Assembly (NCBI RefSeq): GCF_015476235.1 | Contig: NZ_CP064338.1 | Span: forward strand, 992,001-1,056,000 | Direction: 5' to 3' | Source: Caldimonas thermodepolymerans | Lineage (GTDB): Bacteria; Pseudomonadota; Gammaproteobacteria; Burkholderiales; Burkholderiaceae_C | DNA: 64,000 nucleotides | Part shown: positions 19,621-30,400 of the stretch, one piece after another | How positions within the stretch are numbered: the stretch's first letter is position 1 | Layout of the letters: each line of letters opens with the position of its first letter | Notes under the pieces: generated by a model | Database searches by the model: none | The model's input: only the letters and a program-made list of their open reading frames with translations | Told to the model about the DNA's origin: nothing | Made by a program: the position numbers and the translations under genes

Positions 19621-20934
19621 TCAGAGCTTGGCGGACCGCTGGAAGCGCTCCAGCTGCTCGTTGCCGCGCTTGACGGCCGCATCCAGGGCTTCCTTGACGG
19701 TCTTGCGGCCGGCCCAGATCTGCTCGGTTTCCTCGTCGATGATGGTGCGGATCTGCACGAAGTTGCCCAGGCGGATGCCGCGCGACTTGTCGGTCGTCTT
19801 GCGGATCATCTGCGTGACGGCCACGTCCGTGCCGGGGTTCTCCTTGTAGAAGCCGCTCTTTTCGGTCAGCTCGTAGGACGCCAGCGTGACCGGCAGGTAG
19901 CCGGTGCGCTGGTGGCTGGCCGCGGCCACCTCGGGCTTGGACAGGAAGGCGAAGAACTGCGCCACGCCCTTGTATTCCTCGGGCTTCTTGCCGGCCATCA
20001 CCCACAGGCTGGCGCCGCCGATCACGGTGTTCTGCGGCGCGCCGGGCACGTCGGGGTAGTACGGCAGCGCCGAGGTGCCGGAGGCGAACTTGGCGTTGCG
20101 CTTGATGTTGCCGTACAGGCCGGAGGAGCCGGTGATCATCGCGCACTCGCCCGAGACGAAGGTGCCGTCGGCCGAGTTGCCGCGGCCCTTGTAGACGAAC
20201 AGCCCCTGCTTGGCCATGTTGGCCAGGTTCTCGAAGTGGCGCACGTGCAGCGGCGAGTTGAACGACAGCCGGGTGGCAGTGCCGCCGAAGCCGTTGTTCA
20301 GCGTGGCGAACTCGACGTTGTGCCAGGTCGAGAAGCTCTCCAGCTGGGTCCAGCTGATCCAGCTGGTCGTGAACGGGCACTTGTGGCCGGCGGCCTTCAG
20401 CTTGGCGGCGGCCAGGGCGACTTCAGGCCAGCTCTTGGGCGGGTTCTCCGGGTCCAGGCCGGCTTCCCTGAAGGCGTCCTTGTTGTAGTGGAAGACGGTG
20501 GTCGAGCTGTTGAACGGGAAGCTCAGCATCTCGCCGTTCGGGGCGGTGTAGTAGCCCGCCACGGCCGGGATGTAGGCCTTCGGGTCGAACTTCAGCCCGG
20601 CCTGGCGCATCACCTCGCCGACCGGCTTGATGGCGCCCTTGGAGGCCATCATCGTGGCCGTGCCGACCTCGAACACCTGCAGGATGTGCGGGGCGTTGCC
20701 GGCGCGGAAGGCGGCGATCGCCGCGGTCATCGATTCGTCATACGAGCCCTTGAAGGTCGGAACGATGCGGTACTCGTTCTGGCTTTCGTTGAACTGCTTG
20801 GCCAGATCGTTGACCCATTCGCCGAGGGCACCGCCCATGGCGTGCCACCACTGGATCTCGATCTGGGCGTGGGCAGGCGCGCACCACACGGCGGCGGCGA
20901 GGGTCGAAGCCAGCGCAACAGATTTCACTTTCAT
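19621..20934 (-). CDS. ugpB: sn-Glycerol-3-phosphate periplasmic binding protein
   Basis: The 437-residue protein has a Sec signal peptide (KVKSVALASTLAAAVWCAPAHAQ) and the mature start IEIQWWHAMGGALGEWVN, very typical of UgpB. NEYRIVPTFKGSYDESMTA, GNAPHILQVFEVGTATMM and EEYKGVAQFFAFLSKPEV also match the family. It captures glycerol-3-phosphate or glycerophosphocholine for UgpAEC. GGAG lies 6 nt before the ATG at 20934. It is the first gene of the operon, and an 18-bp Pho-box candidate lies 52 bp upstream, implying induction by phosphate starvation. Confidence 0.96.
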   Translation of the reverse strand: MKVKSVALASTLAAAVWCAPAHAQIEIQWWHAMGGALGEWVNDLAKQFNESQNEYRIVPTFKGSYDESMTAAIAAFRAGNAPHILQVFEVGTATMMASKGAIKPVGEVMRQAGLKFDPKAYIPAVAGYYTAPNGEMLSFPFNSSTTVFHYNKDAFREAGLDPENPPKSWPEVALAAAKLKAAGHKCPFTTSWISWTQLESFSTWHNVEFATLNNGFGGTATRLSFNSPLHVRHFENLANMAKQGLFVYKGRGNSADGTFVSGECAMITGSSGLYGNIKRNAKFASGTSALPYYPDVPGAPQNTVIGGASLWVMAGKKPEEYKGVAQFFAFLSKPEVAAASHQRTGYLPVTLASYELTEKSGFYKENPGTDVAVTQMIRKTTDKSRGIRLGNFVQIRTIIDEETEQIWAGRKTVKEALDAAVKRGNEQLERFQRSAKL

Positions 20935-20986
20935 GCTCACTCCAAATAGGACGCAGGCGGGTACGGGAGCCCTGCCTGCACAGTCT

Positions 20987-21004
20987 GGTACCGATGTATG
21001 ACAG
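20987..21004 (-). promoter_or_regulatory. Candidate Pho box upstream of ugpB
   Basis: On the minus strand the 18 bases CTGTCATACATCGGTACC match the PhoB consensus (CTGTCATAWAWCTGTMAY) at 15 of 18 positions by my hand count, with a perfect first half. The two half sites are 11 bp apart, as expected. PhoB control of ugp is established in E. coli; here it is predicted. The rest of 20935-21184 shows no other clear element. Confidence 0.6.
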
Positions 21005-21184
21005 CGACGTTTCTCACACAGATGCGGGGTGGCGAACAACCGGGTTAGCCCCACTTGGAAGCATTTCGGGCGCCATTCGCACGGCCGGAGGTTTCCCGGG
21101 GCGGCCGGGCGGAAAAAGCGCCTGCGATACCATCACGGTTTAAGCGCAGTTACAACCCCCCACGAGCCTTTGCGCCCGGCGCCC

Positions 21185-24100
21185 ATGAACGCACCGCTTC
21201 CCCTGAAGGACATCGCGGCCGATCCGAACGGCCTGCAGGACGCGCACGCCGCGCCCCGCCTGCGCGAGATTCCTTACAACTACACCTCGTTCTCCGACCG
21301 CGAGATCGTCATCCGCATCCTCGGGCCGCGCGCATGGGAGGTGCTGAACCGGCTGCGCGAGGAGCGCCAGACCGGGCGTTCGGCGCGCATGCTCTACGAG
21401 GTGCTGGGCGACATCTGGGTGGTGCAGCGCAATCCCTACCTGCAGGACGACCTGCTGGACAACCCCAAGCGCCGCCGCCTGCTGATCGAGGCCCTGCACC
21501 ATCGCCTGCAGGAGATCGAGCGCCGCCGCACGCCGGGGGCCGACGCGGCGCGCGACGCCCTGGTCGGCGAGCTGCTGGATGCCGCCCGGGCCGCGGTGCA
21601 GGCCTTTGCCGACCAGTTCGACCAGATCGCCGAGCTGCGCCGCCGCACGGTGAAGGTGCTGAGCCGCCACACCGCGCGCGACAACATCAAGTTCGACGGC
21701 CTGAGCCGCGTCTCGCACGTGACGGACGCGACCGACTGGCGCGTCGAGTACCCCTTCGTCGTGCTGACGCCCGACAGCGAGGCCGAGATGGCCGGGCTGG
21801 TGCAGGGCTGCATCGAGCTGGGCCTGACCATCATCCCGCGCGGCGGCGGCACCGGCTACACGGGCGGCGCGGTGCCGCTGGTGTGGCAGTCGGCCGTCAT
21901 CAACACCGAGAAGCTCGAGCGCATGTCCGAGGTCGAGTTCGTCTCGCTGCCGGGCGTGGACCGGCCGGTGCCGACGATCTGGACCGAGGCAGGCGTGGTC
22001 ACCCAGCGGGTGGCCGATGCGGCCGAGCGCGGCGGCTTCGTGTTCGCGGTGGACCCGACCTCGGCCGAGGCCTCGTGCATCGGCGGCAACATCGCGATGA
22101 ACGCCGGCGGCAAGAAGGCCGTGCTGTGGGGCACCGCGCTGGACAACCTGGCCTCCTGGCGCATGGTCACGCCCGAGGCGCAGTGGCTCGAGGTGGTGCG
22201 CCTGAACCACAACCTCGGCAAGATCCACGACGTCGACGTGGCCAGCTTCGAGCTGCGCTACTACGAGGCCGACGGCAAGACGCTGGTGCGCACCGAGCGG
22301 CTGGACATCCCGGGCCGCAAGTTCCGCAAGGAAGGCCTGGGCAAGGACGTCACCGACAAGTTCCTCGCCGGCCTGCCGGGCGTGCAGAAGGAAGGCTGCG
22401 ACGGCCTGATCACCTCGGCGCGCTGGGTGGTGCACCGCATGCCGGCGCACACCCGCACGGTGTGCCTGGAGTTCTTCGGCAACCCCAAGGATGCGGTGCC
22501 CGCCATCGTCGAGATCAAGGACTACATGTTCGCCGAGCAGAAGCGCGGCGGCGCGATCCTGGCCGGCCTGGAGCACCTGGACGACCGCTACCTGAAGGCG
22601 GTCGGCTACGCGACCAAGTCCAAGCGCGGCACGCTGCCCAAGATGGTGCTGATCGGCGACATCGTCGGCGACGACCCCGATGCGGTCGCGCGCGCCGCCT
22701 CGGAGGTGGTGCGCATGGCCAACAGCCGCTCGGGCGAGGGCTTCGTGGCCGTCTCGCCGGACGCGCGCAAGAAGTTCTGGCTGGACCGCAAGCGCACCGC
22801 GGCGATCTCCAGGCACACCAACGCCTTCAAGATCAACGAGGACGTGGTGATCCCGCTGCCCCGCATGGGCGAGTACACCGAGGGGATCGAGCGCATCAAC
22901 ATCGAGCTGTCGCTGCGCAACAAGCTGCAGCTGCTGGACGCGCTGGAGAAGTTCTTCTCGGCCGGCCACCTGCCGTTGGGCAAGACCGACGACGCGAGCG
23001 AGATCCCCAGCGCGGAGCTGCTGGAGGACCGCGTGCACCAGGCGCTGGACCTGATCCGCGCCACGCGCGAGCTGTGGCATGGCTGGATGGTGCAGCTGGA
23101 CGTGCCGCAGCCGGACGGTCGCACCTACTTCCAGCAGCTGCAGGACCACAGCCTGCGCGCCTCGTGGAAGACCCAGGTGCTCAAGCCGCTGCAGGCGCTG
23201 TTCGCCGGCGCGGCCTTCGCGCCCGTCATCGAGGAGTGCAAGCGCATCCACAAGGAGGTGCTGCGCGGGCGCGTCTGGGTGGCGCTGCACATGCATGCCG
23301 GCGACGGCAACGTGCACACCAACATCCCGGTCAACAGCGACAACTACGAGATGCTGCAGACCGCGCACGAGGCGGTCGGCCGCATCATGAAGCTGGCGCG
23401 CAGCTTGGGCGGCGTGATCTCGGGCGAGCACGGCATCGGCATCACCAAGCTCGAGTTCCTGAGCGACGAGGAGCTGCGCGACTTCATCGACTACAAGAAG
23501 CGCGTCGACCCGCACGGCCGCTTCAACAAGGGCAAGCTGATGCGCGAGCCCGGCATGTACGCGGACCTGACCAATGCCTACACGCCGAGCTTCGGGCTGA
23601 TGGGGCACGAGTCGCTGATCATGCAGCAGAGCGACATCGGCGACATCGCCGCGTCGATCAAGGACTGCCTGCGCTGCGGCAAGTGCAAGCCGGTGTGTGC
23701 CACGCACGTGCCGCGCGCCAACCTGCTGTACAGCCCGCGCAACAAGATCCTCGCCACCTCGCTGCTGATCGAGGCCTTCCTCTACGAGGAGCAGACGCGC
23801 CGCGGCGTGTCGATCCGCCACTGGGAGGAGTTCGAGGACGTGGGCGACCACTGCACGGTCTGCCACAAGTGCGTCACGCCCTGCCCGGTGAAGATCGACT
23901 TCGGCGACGTGTCGATGAACATGCGCAACCTGCTGCGCAAGATGGGCAAGAAGAGCTTCCGCCCCGGCAACAAGGCGGCGATGTTCATGCTCAACGCGAC
24001 CAACCCGCAGACCATCAAGCTGGCCCGCACGGCCATGGTCGGCGTCGGGTTCAAGGCGCAGCGGCTGGCGCACGACCTTCTCGGCGGCCTGGCCAAGCGC

Positions 24101-25078
24101 CAGACCGCGCACCCGCCCGCGACCGTGGGCACCGCCCCGATCAAGGAGCAGGTGATCCACTTCGTCAACAAGAAGCTGCCGGGCGGGCTGCCGACCAGGA
24201 CGGCGCGCGCGCTGCTGGACATCGAGGACAAGGAGTACGTCCCGATCATCCGCGACCCGCAGCGCACCAGCGTCGACAGCGAGGCGGTGTTCTACTTCCC
24301 CGGCTGCGGCTCGGAGCGCCTGTTCTCGCAGGTCGGCCTGGCCACGCAGGCGATGCTGTGGCATGCGGGCGTGCAGACCGTGCTGCCGCCCGGGTACCTG
24401 TGCTGCGGCTACCCGCAGCGCGGCTCGGGCCAGTTCGACAAGGCCGAGAAGATCATCACCGACAACCGGGTGCTGTTCCACCGCGTGGCCAACACGCTGA
24501 ACTACCTGGACATCAAGACCGTGGTGGTCAGCTGCGGCACCTGCTACGACCAGCTGCAGGGGTACGAGTTCGACAAGATCTTCCCCGGCTGCCGCATCGT
24601 CGACATCCATGAGTTCCTGCTGGAAAAGGGCATCAGGCTGGAGGGCGGTGGCGCGTACCTGTACCACGACCCCTGCCACAGCCCGATGAAGCAGCAGGAT
24701 CCGATGAAGACGGTCAAGGCGCTGGTGGGCGAGCAGGTGCTCAAGAGCGACCGCTGCTGCGGCGAGTCGGGCACGCTCGGCGTCACGCGCCCGGACATCT
24801 CCACGCAGATCCGCTTCCGCAAGGAAGAGGAGATCCGCAAGGGCGAGGCGGCGCTGCGCGCCAGCGGCGCGGTCGGCGAGCGCGACAACATCAAGATCCT
24901 GACCTCCTGCCCGAGCTGCCTGCAGGGCCTCTCCCGCTACGGAAACGACCTGGACAACGGCCTGCTGGAAGCCGACTACATCGTGGTCGAGATGGCGCGC
25001 CGCATCCTCGGCGAGGACTGGCTGCCGCAGTACGTGGCGCGCGCCAACGCCGGCGGCATCGAGCGCGTGCTGGTCTGA
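21185..25078 (+). CDS. Giant FAD-linked / Fe-S oxidoreductase (DUF3683 + FAD_binding_4 + 4Fe-4S + CCG domains)
   Basis: This 1297-residue soluble protein fuses functions that are separate subunits in glycolate or D-lactate oxidases. The first ~150 residues ([19 protein letters not shown]) match the DUF3683 extension. A VAO-type FAD domain follows with [16 protein letters not shown] and [18 protein letters not shown], then the FAD-oxidase C-terminal part with [15 protein letters not shown] and GEHGIG. Two 4Fe-4S motifs start at Cys828 ([11 protein letters not shown]) and Cys890 ([12 protein letters not shown]). Two cysteine-rich CCG domains come last ([13 protein letters not shown] and [10 protein letters not shown]...[11 protein letters not shown]). 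It probably oxidises a D-2-hydroxyacid and feeds quinone or another carrier; the substrate is unknown. ATG 21185 fits the conserved start better than upstream candidates. The gene stands alone. Confidence 0.88.
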   Translation: MNAPLPLKDIAADPNGLQDAHAAPRLREIPYNYTSFSDREIVIRILGPRAWEVLNRLREERQTGRSARMLYEVLGDIWVVQRNPYLQDDLLDNPKRRRLLIEALHHRLQEIERRRTPGADAARDALVGELLDAARAAVQAFADQFDQIAELRRRTVKVLSRHTARDNIKFDGLSRVSHVTDATDWRVEYPFVVLTPDSEAEMAGLVQGCIELGLTIIPRGGGTGYTGGAVPLVWQSAVINTEKLERMSEVEFVSLPGVDRPVPTIWTEAGVVTQRVADAAERGGFVFAVDPTSAEASCIGGNIAMNAGGKKAVLWGTALDNLASWRMVTPEAQWLEVVRLNHNLGKIHDVDVASFELRYYEADGKTLVRTERLDIPGRKFRKEGLGKDVTDKFLAGLPGVQKEGCDGLITSARWVVHRMPAHTRTVCLEFFGNPKDAVPAIVEIKDYMFAEQKRGGAILAGLEHLDDRYLKAVGYATKSKRGTLPKMVLIGDIVGDDPDAVARAASEVVRMANSRSGEGFVAVSPDARKKFWLDRKRTAAISRHTNAFKINEDVVIPLPRMGEYTEGIERINIELSLRNKLQLLDALEKFFSAGHLPLGKTDDASEIPSAELLEDRVHQALDLIRATRELWHGWMVQLDVPQPDGRTYFQQLQDHSLRASWKTQVLKPLQALFAGAAFAPVIEECKRIHKEVLRGRVWVALHMHAGDGNVHTNIPVNSDNYEMLQTAHEAVGRIMKLARSLGGVISGEHGIGITKLEFLSDEELRDFIDYKKRVDPHGRFNKGKLMREPGMYADLTNAYTPSFGLMGHESLIMQQSDIGDIAASIKDCLRCGKCKPVCATHVPRANLLYSPRNKILATSLLIEAFLYEEQTRRGVSIRHWEEFEDVGDHCTVCHKCVTPCPVKIDFGDVSMNMRNLLRKMGKKSFRPGNKAAMFMLNATNPQTIKLARTAMVGVGFKAQRLAHDLLGGLAKRQTAHPPATVGTAPIKEQVIHFVNKKLPGGLPTRTARALLDIEDKEYVPIIRDPQRTSVDSEAVFYFPGCGSERLFSQVGLATQAMLWHAGVQTVLPPGYLCCGYPQRGSGQFDKAEKIITDNRVLFHRVANTLNYLDIKTVVVSCGTCYDQLQGYEFDKIFPGCRIVDIHEFLLEKGIRLEGGGAYLYHDPCHSPMKQQDPMKTVKALVGEQVLKSDRCCGESGTLGVTRPDISTQIRFRKEEEIRKGEAALRASGAVGERDNIKILTSCPSCLQGLSRYGNDLDNGLLEADYIVVEMARRILGEDWLPQYVARANAGGIERVLV

Positions 25079-25092
25079 GGCCGGCGCCGGCC
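25079..25092. terminator. 14-bp perfect palindrome between convergent genes
   Basis: GGCCGGC (25079-25085) is followed directly by GCCGGCC (25086-25092), filling most of the 22-bp gap between the oxidoreductase stop and the convergent GT41 stop. It has no U-tract. A role in bidirectional termination is plausible from position only. Confidence 0.3.
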
Positions 25093-25100
25093 CCGCGCCT

Positions 25101-26846
25101 TCAGGGGGCGGGGCGGACCAGCTCCTGGTCTTCCACCGTGAACGAGGCCGGCGGCAGCCCGGCGCGGTGGCGCTGCCAGGCGTGCAGCAGCAGTGCCTCC
25201 CACCAGCGCGCGTGGCGCGCCGGGTCCAGGCTCGGGCTGAGCGGCCCGCGGCCGCCCGGCCGGCGCGCCTCCAGCACCTCGCGCCAGCGCCGGCGCACCG
25301 CCGGGTCCTGCGCCCAGCGCACCACCGTCTCCACGTAGCCTGCCGCGTCGGCGCAGCAGCCCTCGCGCAGGCCGAACGCGTCCAGCAGCGCATGGCCGAT
25401 GCGCCCGGCCGGCCCCGGGCCGTGCAGCGTCACCGCCGGCACGCCCTGGCGCAGGGCCTCGAGCAGCGTCGTGTGCCCGCCCATCGGGGTGGCATCGAGG
25501 AACAGGTCGGCACAGGCCAGCCGCGCCTGGTGCTCGGCCCAGCCGACCGGTGGGGTGACGATCTGCCGTGCCGGATCGACCCCGTGCGCCTGCAGCGCCT
25601 GCGCCCAGTGCCGTTCGGCCAGCGCCGGCCCCTGCACGCGCCACAGCAGCGCATCCGGGCAGCGCCGCAGCACCGCCGACCACAGCGCGGCGCATTCCGG
25701 CGACAGCTTGTAGGCCTGGTGCGGCGCCGCGAGGACCAGCCGGTCCTCGGGCCAGCCCAGTGCGGCTCGCGTGGTCGTGACCGGCGGCTCGGCCGGCACC
25801 GGCCCGAGCACGTAGGCCGAGGCGGGCAGCAGGACCAGCGCCTCGCGCCAGTGGGGGCGCACCGTCGGCGGCACGGTCAGCGGGTCGATCACGGTGTAGT
25901 CGACCAGCGCCGGGCCGTGCGGGTAGTACGAGGCCAGCCCGTTGATCGCCAGCGGCGCCGGCCGATGCACCAGCACCTCGGCCACCGGGGTCTGCTGGAA
26001 GCTGCCCAGCACCCAGACGATGTCGAAGCCGCGCTCGCGCATGGCCCGGGCGGCCGCGGCCGGGTCGGGTTGCGGCCAGTGCAGCCAGTCGTCGCACAGG
26101 CTGCGCAGGTCCTCGGTGTGGTGGTCGGTGACCGGATCCAGGTGGATGGCGGTCAGGTGCAGCCGGCGGCGGTCGAGGGCGGCGACCAGGTCGCGGTGCA
26201 GCATGCAGGTCGGGTGGCGGCGCCATTCGCCGGACAGCAGCGCCACCCGCACGCGCCGGCCGTCGTCCGGCAGGGACTTCGCCGGCGGCGGGGGCGGGCG
26301 CGCGCCGCGGTCCTCGGCGAAGCGGGCGCTCAGCGCCGCGACCAGCGCGTCCGGCTGGCCGAACGAGAAGGCGTCGAACACCAGCGAGCGGTGCAGCGGC
26401 ACGCCGGCACGCATCCCGGCGATGGCGTGCAGCGCCTCGACGAAGCCGGCCCGGTACCCCCATCGGCCCATGCGCATCGCGTAGGCGCACAGCAATGCCT
26501 GCACCTGGTGGGCGTCCCAGCCCACCGCGAGCACCTCGGCCAGCGCCCGGTCGGTGCGGGGATCGCGCAGCAGCGCGTTGCGCGCCGGGGCGGCGATGCG
26601 CCGCACGACGTCGGTGGACTCCCGCAGTGCACCGGTGGCCGCCAGCGCACAGGCCAGGGCGAGTCGCATCGAGGCGGACGGTTGCAGCCCGGCCGGCAGC
26701 GCCTGCATCGCGGCCTGCAGGTGGTCCGCCGCGGCGCGGAAGTCGGCCGCCGCCAGCGCCTGGCGGGCGAGCGCGAGCCGCTCGCTCCCGGCCCCGCCCT
26801 GCGCCGATAATGGCGCTCCTTGCGTCCTGCCCGCCTCCTCGACCAT
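25101..26846 (-). CDS. O-GlcNAc-transferase-like (GT41/SPINDLY-type) glycosyltransferase
   Basis: The 581-residue protein resembles the catalytic half of O-GlcNAc transferase. RRHPTCMLHRDLVAAL (His211) corresponds to the first catalytic block. GFDIVWVLGSFQQTPVAEVL with HRPAPLAINGLASYYPHG matches the central block. HQAYKLSPECAALW has the sugar-nucleotide Lys (Lys380), and DATPMGGHTTLLEALRQGVP is the usual donor-site loop. The N-terminal ~150 residues are helical and may be degenerate TPRs. GT41 enzymes transfer GlcNAc, fucose or hexose to proteins, and HMW1C members modify two-partner adhesins. A two-partner adhesin lies just beyond the HIT gene, so adhesin glycosylation is a reasonable hypothesis. 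Start: ATG 26846 lies inside a CATG shared with the divergent HIT start; a GTG at 26870 would add eight residues. Confidence 0.8.
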   Translation of the reverse strand: MVEEAGRTQGAPLSAQGGAGSERLALARQALAAADFRAAADHLQAAMQALPAGLQPSASMRLALACALAATGALRESTDVVRRIAAPARNALLRDPRTDRALAEVLAVGWDAHQVQALLCAYAMRMGRWGYRAGFVEALHAIAGMRAGVPLHRSLVFDAFSFGQPDALVAALSARFAEDRGARPPPPPAKSLPDDGRRVRVALLSGEWRRHPTCMLHRDLVAALDRRRLHLTAIHLDPVTDHHTEDLRSLCDDWLHWPQPDPAAAARAMRERGFDIVWVLGSFQQTPVAEVLVHRPAPLAINGLASYYPHGPALVDYTVIDPLTVPPTVRPHWREALVLLPASAYVLGPVPAEPPVTTTRAALGWPEDRLVLAAPHQAYKLSPECAALWSAVLRRCPDALLWRVQGPALAERHWAQALQAHGVDPARQIVTPPVGWAEHQARLACADLFLDATPMGGHTTLLEALRQGVPAVTLHGPGPAGRIGHALLDAFGLREGCCADAAGYVETVVRWAQDPAVRRRWREVLEARRPGGRGPLSPSLDPARHARWWEALLLHAWQRHRAGLPPASFTVEDQELVRPAP

Positions 26847-27306
26847 GTCCGTCGCTTCCCCTCTTGCCACGCGTCCCGATTGTGAACTGTGCCGGTCCCC
26901 CGGCGGGCGGCTGATCCTGCAGACCGCCGCCTGGCGCGTCGTGCGGGTCGACGACGAGGACTTCCCGGCCTTCTACCGCGTCATCTGGCAGGCCCATGTC
27001 GCCGAATGGACCGACCTGGACGAAGGCGGGCAGCAGCAGTGCATGCGTGCCGTCTCGGCGATCGAGCGGGTTCTGCGTGCGCGGCTCGCGCCGGCCAAGG
27101 TCAACCTGGCGACGCTCGGCAACGTCGTGCCGCACCTGCACTGGCACGTGATCGCCCGCTTCGACTGGGACAGCCACTACCCGAACCCGATCTGGGGCAA
27201 CCGCCTGCGCGAGGTGCCCGGCGGCGCGCGTGCGGCCCTGGCCTGCCCCCTGGAAACCCTCGACGAGGCGGTGCGCACGGCCCTGCAGGCGCTGCCGGCA
27301 GGCTGA
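26845..27306 (+). CDS. HIT-family protein (histidine triad hydrolase)
   Basis: The 153-residue protein carries the histidine triad as PHLHWHVIARF and the upstream ANL-like VNLATLGNVVPH. CELCRSPGGRLILQT at the N-terminus contains a CxxC pair, as in HIT proteins that bind zinc. HIT enzymes hydrolyse or transfer nucleotide phosphoramidates or dinucleotides; the exact substrate is unknown. The start ATG at 26845 overlaps the divergent GT41 ATG. A -10-like GATAAT at 26806-26811 lies within the GT41 coding region, suggesting overlapping divergent promoters. Confidence 0.9.
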   Translation: MSVASPLATRPDCELCRSPGGRLILQTAAWRVVRVDDEDFPAFYRVIWQAHVAEWTDLDEGGQQQCMRAVSAIERVLRARLAPAKVNLATLGNVVPHLHWHVIARFDWDSHYPNPIWGNRLREVPGGARAALACPLETLDEAVRTALQALPAG

Positions 27307-27498
27307 CCGGCCCTGCGCACATATCCCTAGGACGAGGGTTACGCAGGATCGCGCAACGATGATGTAATCGCCAAGCTCCGGACAGGGGATTGGCGTCAGG
27401 ACCTTGCGCGGCCGTCTCGGGCGGTGGTTTCCCTGCTGGTTCCGGAGGGTGCTGTACCGGTCCGCGGCTGTCGGTGGCGCGCGGAAGGGGAGACCTCA

Positions 27499-30400
27499 AT
27501 GACCGCACGCATGTCCTTTTCCACCGTGCCGCGGGTCGACGTCCCGTCCGCGGCGGCGTCCCGTCCCGTCCGCCAGGCGCGACGTGGCACGGCCCCCGTT
27601 CCACCCGCCGCCCGCCGGGGCTTCCCGGTCCGGCCGCTGGCCGCGGCGCTGGCGCTGGGCTTCGCGGTGCCGGCCGCCCACGCGCTGCCCCAGGGCGCCC
27701 AGGTCGTGCGCGGTTCGGCGCAGATCAGCCAGCAGGGCTCGCACCTGCAGGTGACCAACACCCCGGGGGCGGTGATCCACTGGCAGAGCTTCGGCATCGG
27801 CGCCGGGCAAAGCGTCTACTTCCAGCAGCAGAACGCCAGGAGCGCGGTGCTCAACCGTGTCGTCGGCGGCAGCCCGAGCGAGATACTCGGCACGCTGGGC
27901 TCCAACGGCCGCGTGTTCCTGATCAACGGTGCGGGCATCGTGTTCGGCAAGGGCGCGGTCATCGACACGGCGGGCTTCACCGCCTCGACGCTCAACATCA
28001 GCGATGCCGACTGGAAGGCCGGCCGGGTGCGACTGCAGGCCGAGGGGGTGCCCGGGGGCATCGCGATCACCGATGTCGTGCAGGTGCACGGCGACGTCTA
28101 CCTGGTGGCGCCGCAGATCACCAACACCGGCGCGGTGAAGGTCGAGAACGGCCACGCCGTGCTGGCGGCCGGCCAGTCGGTCGCGATCACCGGCCGCGGC
28201 CTGGAGGGCATCCAGCTCGAAGTGGTCAACCCGGGCGACCAGGTGCTGAACCTCGGCTCGATCGAGGCCGGCGCGGTCGGCCTGTTCGCCGGCACGCTCA
28301 AGCACAGCGGTGCGGTGCAGGCCAACGCCCTCGAGACGGTCGACGGCAAGGTGTGGCTCAAGGCGCACGACGGCGTCGAGGTCTCCGGCCAGGCCACGGC
28401 GCGGCAGGGCAGCCTGGGCGGCGAGATCGTCGTCACCGGTGCCGACACCCGCGTCACGGCCTCGGCGCGGCTGGATGCCTCCGGCGCCCGTGGCGGCGGC
28501 GCGGTCTACGTGGGCGGCGGCTGGCAGGGGCAGGATCCGGCCATCGACAACGCCCGGACCACGCGGGTCGAGCAGGGGGCGCAGGTCCGCGCCGACGCGA
28601 TCGAAGTCGGCGACGGCGGCACCGTGGTGGTGTGGTCGGACGGCCAGACCAGCACCCTCGGCCACCTCAGCGCCCGCGGCGGCGCGCAGGGCGGCAACGG
28701 CGGCCGGGTCGAGACCTCGGGCAAGACGCTGGTGCGCAGCGGCCTGCCCGACGTCGGCGCGCCGCAGGGGCGCGGCGGCACCTGGCTGCTCGACCCGGAC
28801 CAGGTCCTGATCCTGCCCGGCTCCGGCAGCTTCAACTTCAGCGGCCAGATGGACGCGGACGACCCCGGGCCCACCCAGATCTACCAGGAGGAAATTGAGA
28901 GCTTCTCCGGGGTGGACATCCGCATCGAGGCACGGCAGGGCATCACGGCTTCGGGTTGGGGTTCCGGCAGCCAGCTGATCATCAGCGAGGGCTCGTCGCT
29001 GACCCTGCGCACGACCGATGCCAGCTGCCCGACCACGGTGGCCTGCGGCATCGACCTGGCGACGAGCGGTCCCGACCAGATCGTGGCTTTGTCGGGCAGC
29101 ACGAGCACCTCTGCTGGCACGATCACGATCCTCGCCGGGGTGCAGAACCCGGCCGTGCCGGGCCAGCAATCCGCCCAGGTCCGGGTGAACGACATCGTCA
29201 CCTACGGTGGCGACGTGACGATCCGCGCGGCCGGTAACATCACCGTCAACAGCATCGAGACCAGCGGAGACAACGAATTTTTCAATCCCGCCCTGTTCAA
29301 TGCCGGCAACGTGACGGTGGCGAGCGAGAACGGTGCGGTCGACCTGGGGGCGGTGGTCGCGGCGGGCGCGCGTGCCGACACGCCGGGCCGGGGCGGCGAC
29401 ATCCTGATCGAGGGCCGCCAGCAGGCCGACGGCACGCCCGCGGTGCGCATCCGGGAGGGCGTGGCGAGCATCGGTGGCGATGGCGACATGGACGGCAACG
29501 GGGCCGACGGGGGGAACATCGAGGTGGTCCTGAAGGGGGCGACCAACGGCGACGCGGGGGTGCTCCACCTGGAGGACAACGGCCTGTTCCTGCCGGATTA
29601 CTTCCCGAACTACAACCGCGGCGGGCTGCACTCCATCGGCGGCAGCGCCTTCGAGGCCAATCCCGGCGCCGGCGATGGCGGCAACGGGGGCAACGTCACC
29701 GTGCGCGGGGCCGATGCCGGCACCGACATCCGCATCGTGATGGAGGACCGCGCGACGATCACCTCGCGGGGGGGCTGGCCGGCGGTCGGCTCCGGGTCCA
29801 GCGGCAACGCCGGGAGCATTTCGATCGAGGGCCGCAATGTCACCCTGGACGGAGGCGTTTACGTCGGGCTGCGCAGCGACCAACCCGGGGCCGACTTCGC
29901 GGTCGGCGAGGGCAGCGACGTCAGCGTCCAGGCCGGCGGCGACCTGACGCTGACCGGCGACGTGGAGCTCGCGGCCGAGACCCTCTCCCTGACCGCCGGC
30001 GGTGACATTGCCGGCATGGCGGGGGCCGCCACGCCCCAGCTGAGGAGCGAGGTCCTGGCGCTGCAGGCCGGAGGGAACATCACCGCCACGATGGACACCG
30101 ACGTGCTGCTGGCCGCCAGCGACTCCAGCGGCAGGACCGTGCGGCTCACGAACACCGGCTCGGGCACGCTGTCGGTCTGGAGCGGTCTCAACCCGGGCGG
30201 CGACTTCGTGCTGGACACGGCCGGTGTGTTGGAGGTGCGGGCCACTTCCGACGGTTCCCGCATCCAGGCACGCAACGTCACGCTGACCGCCCAGGGTGGC
30301 ATCGGCGTCATCGGGCAGGCCGCAAACCCGCAGCAGCCGATGGCGGTGACGCCCGGGCCTGCCGGCAGCGCCGCCATCGTGGCCAGCAACAACCTCACGC

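Noticed and set aside
21140-25393. A 1417-codon open frame on the minus strand across the FAD/Fe-S oxidoreductase
   Set aside because: It is antisense to a gene with clear FAD, Fe-S and CCG motifs; its composition (His, Arg, Ala, Val, Leu, Gln-rich, low Lys and Phe) is typical of a shadow frame in high-GC DNA.
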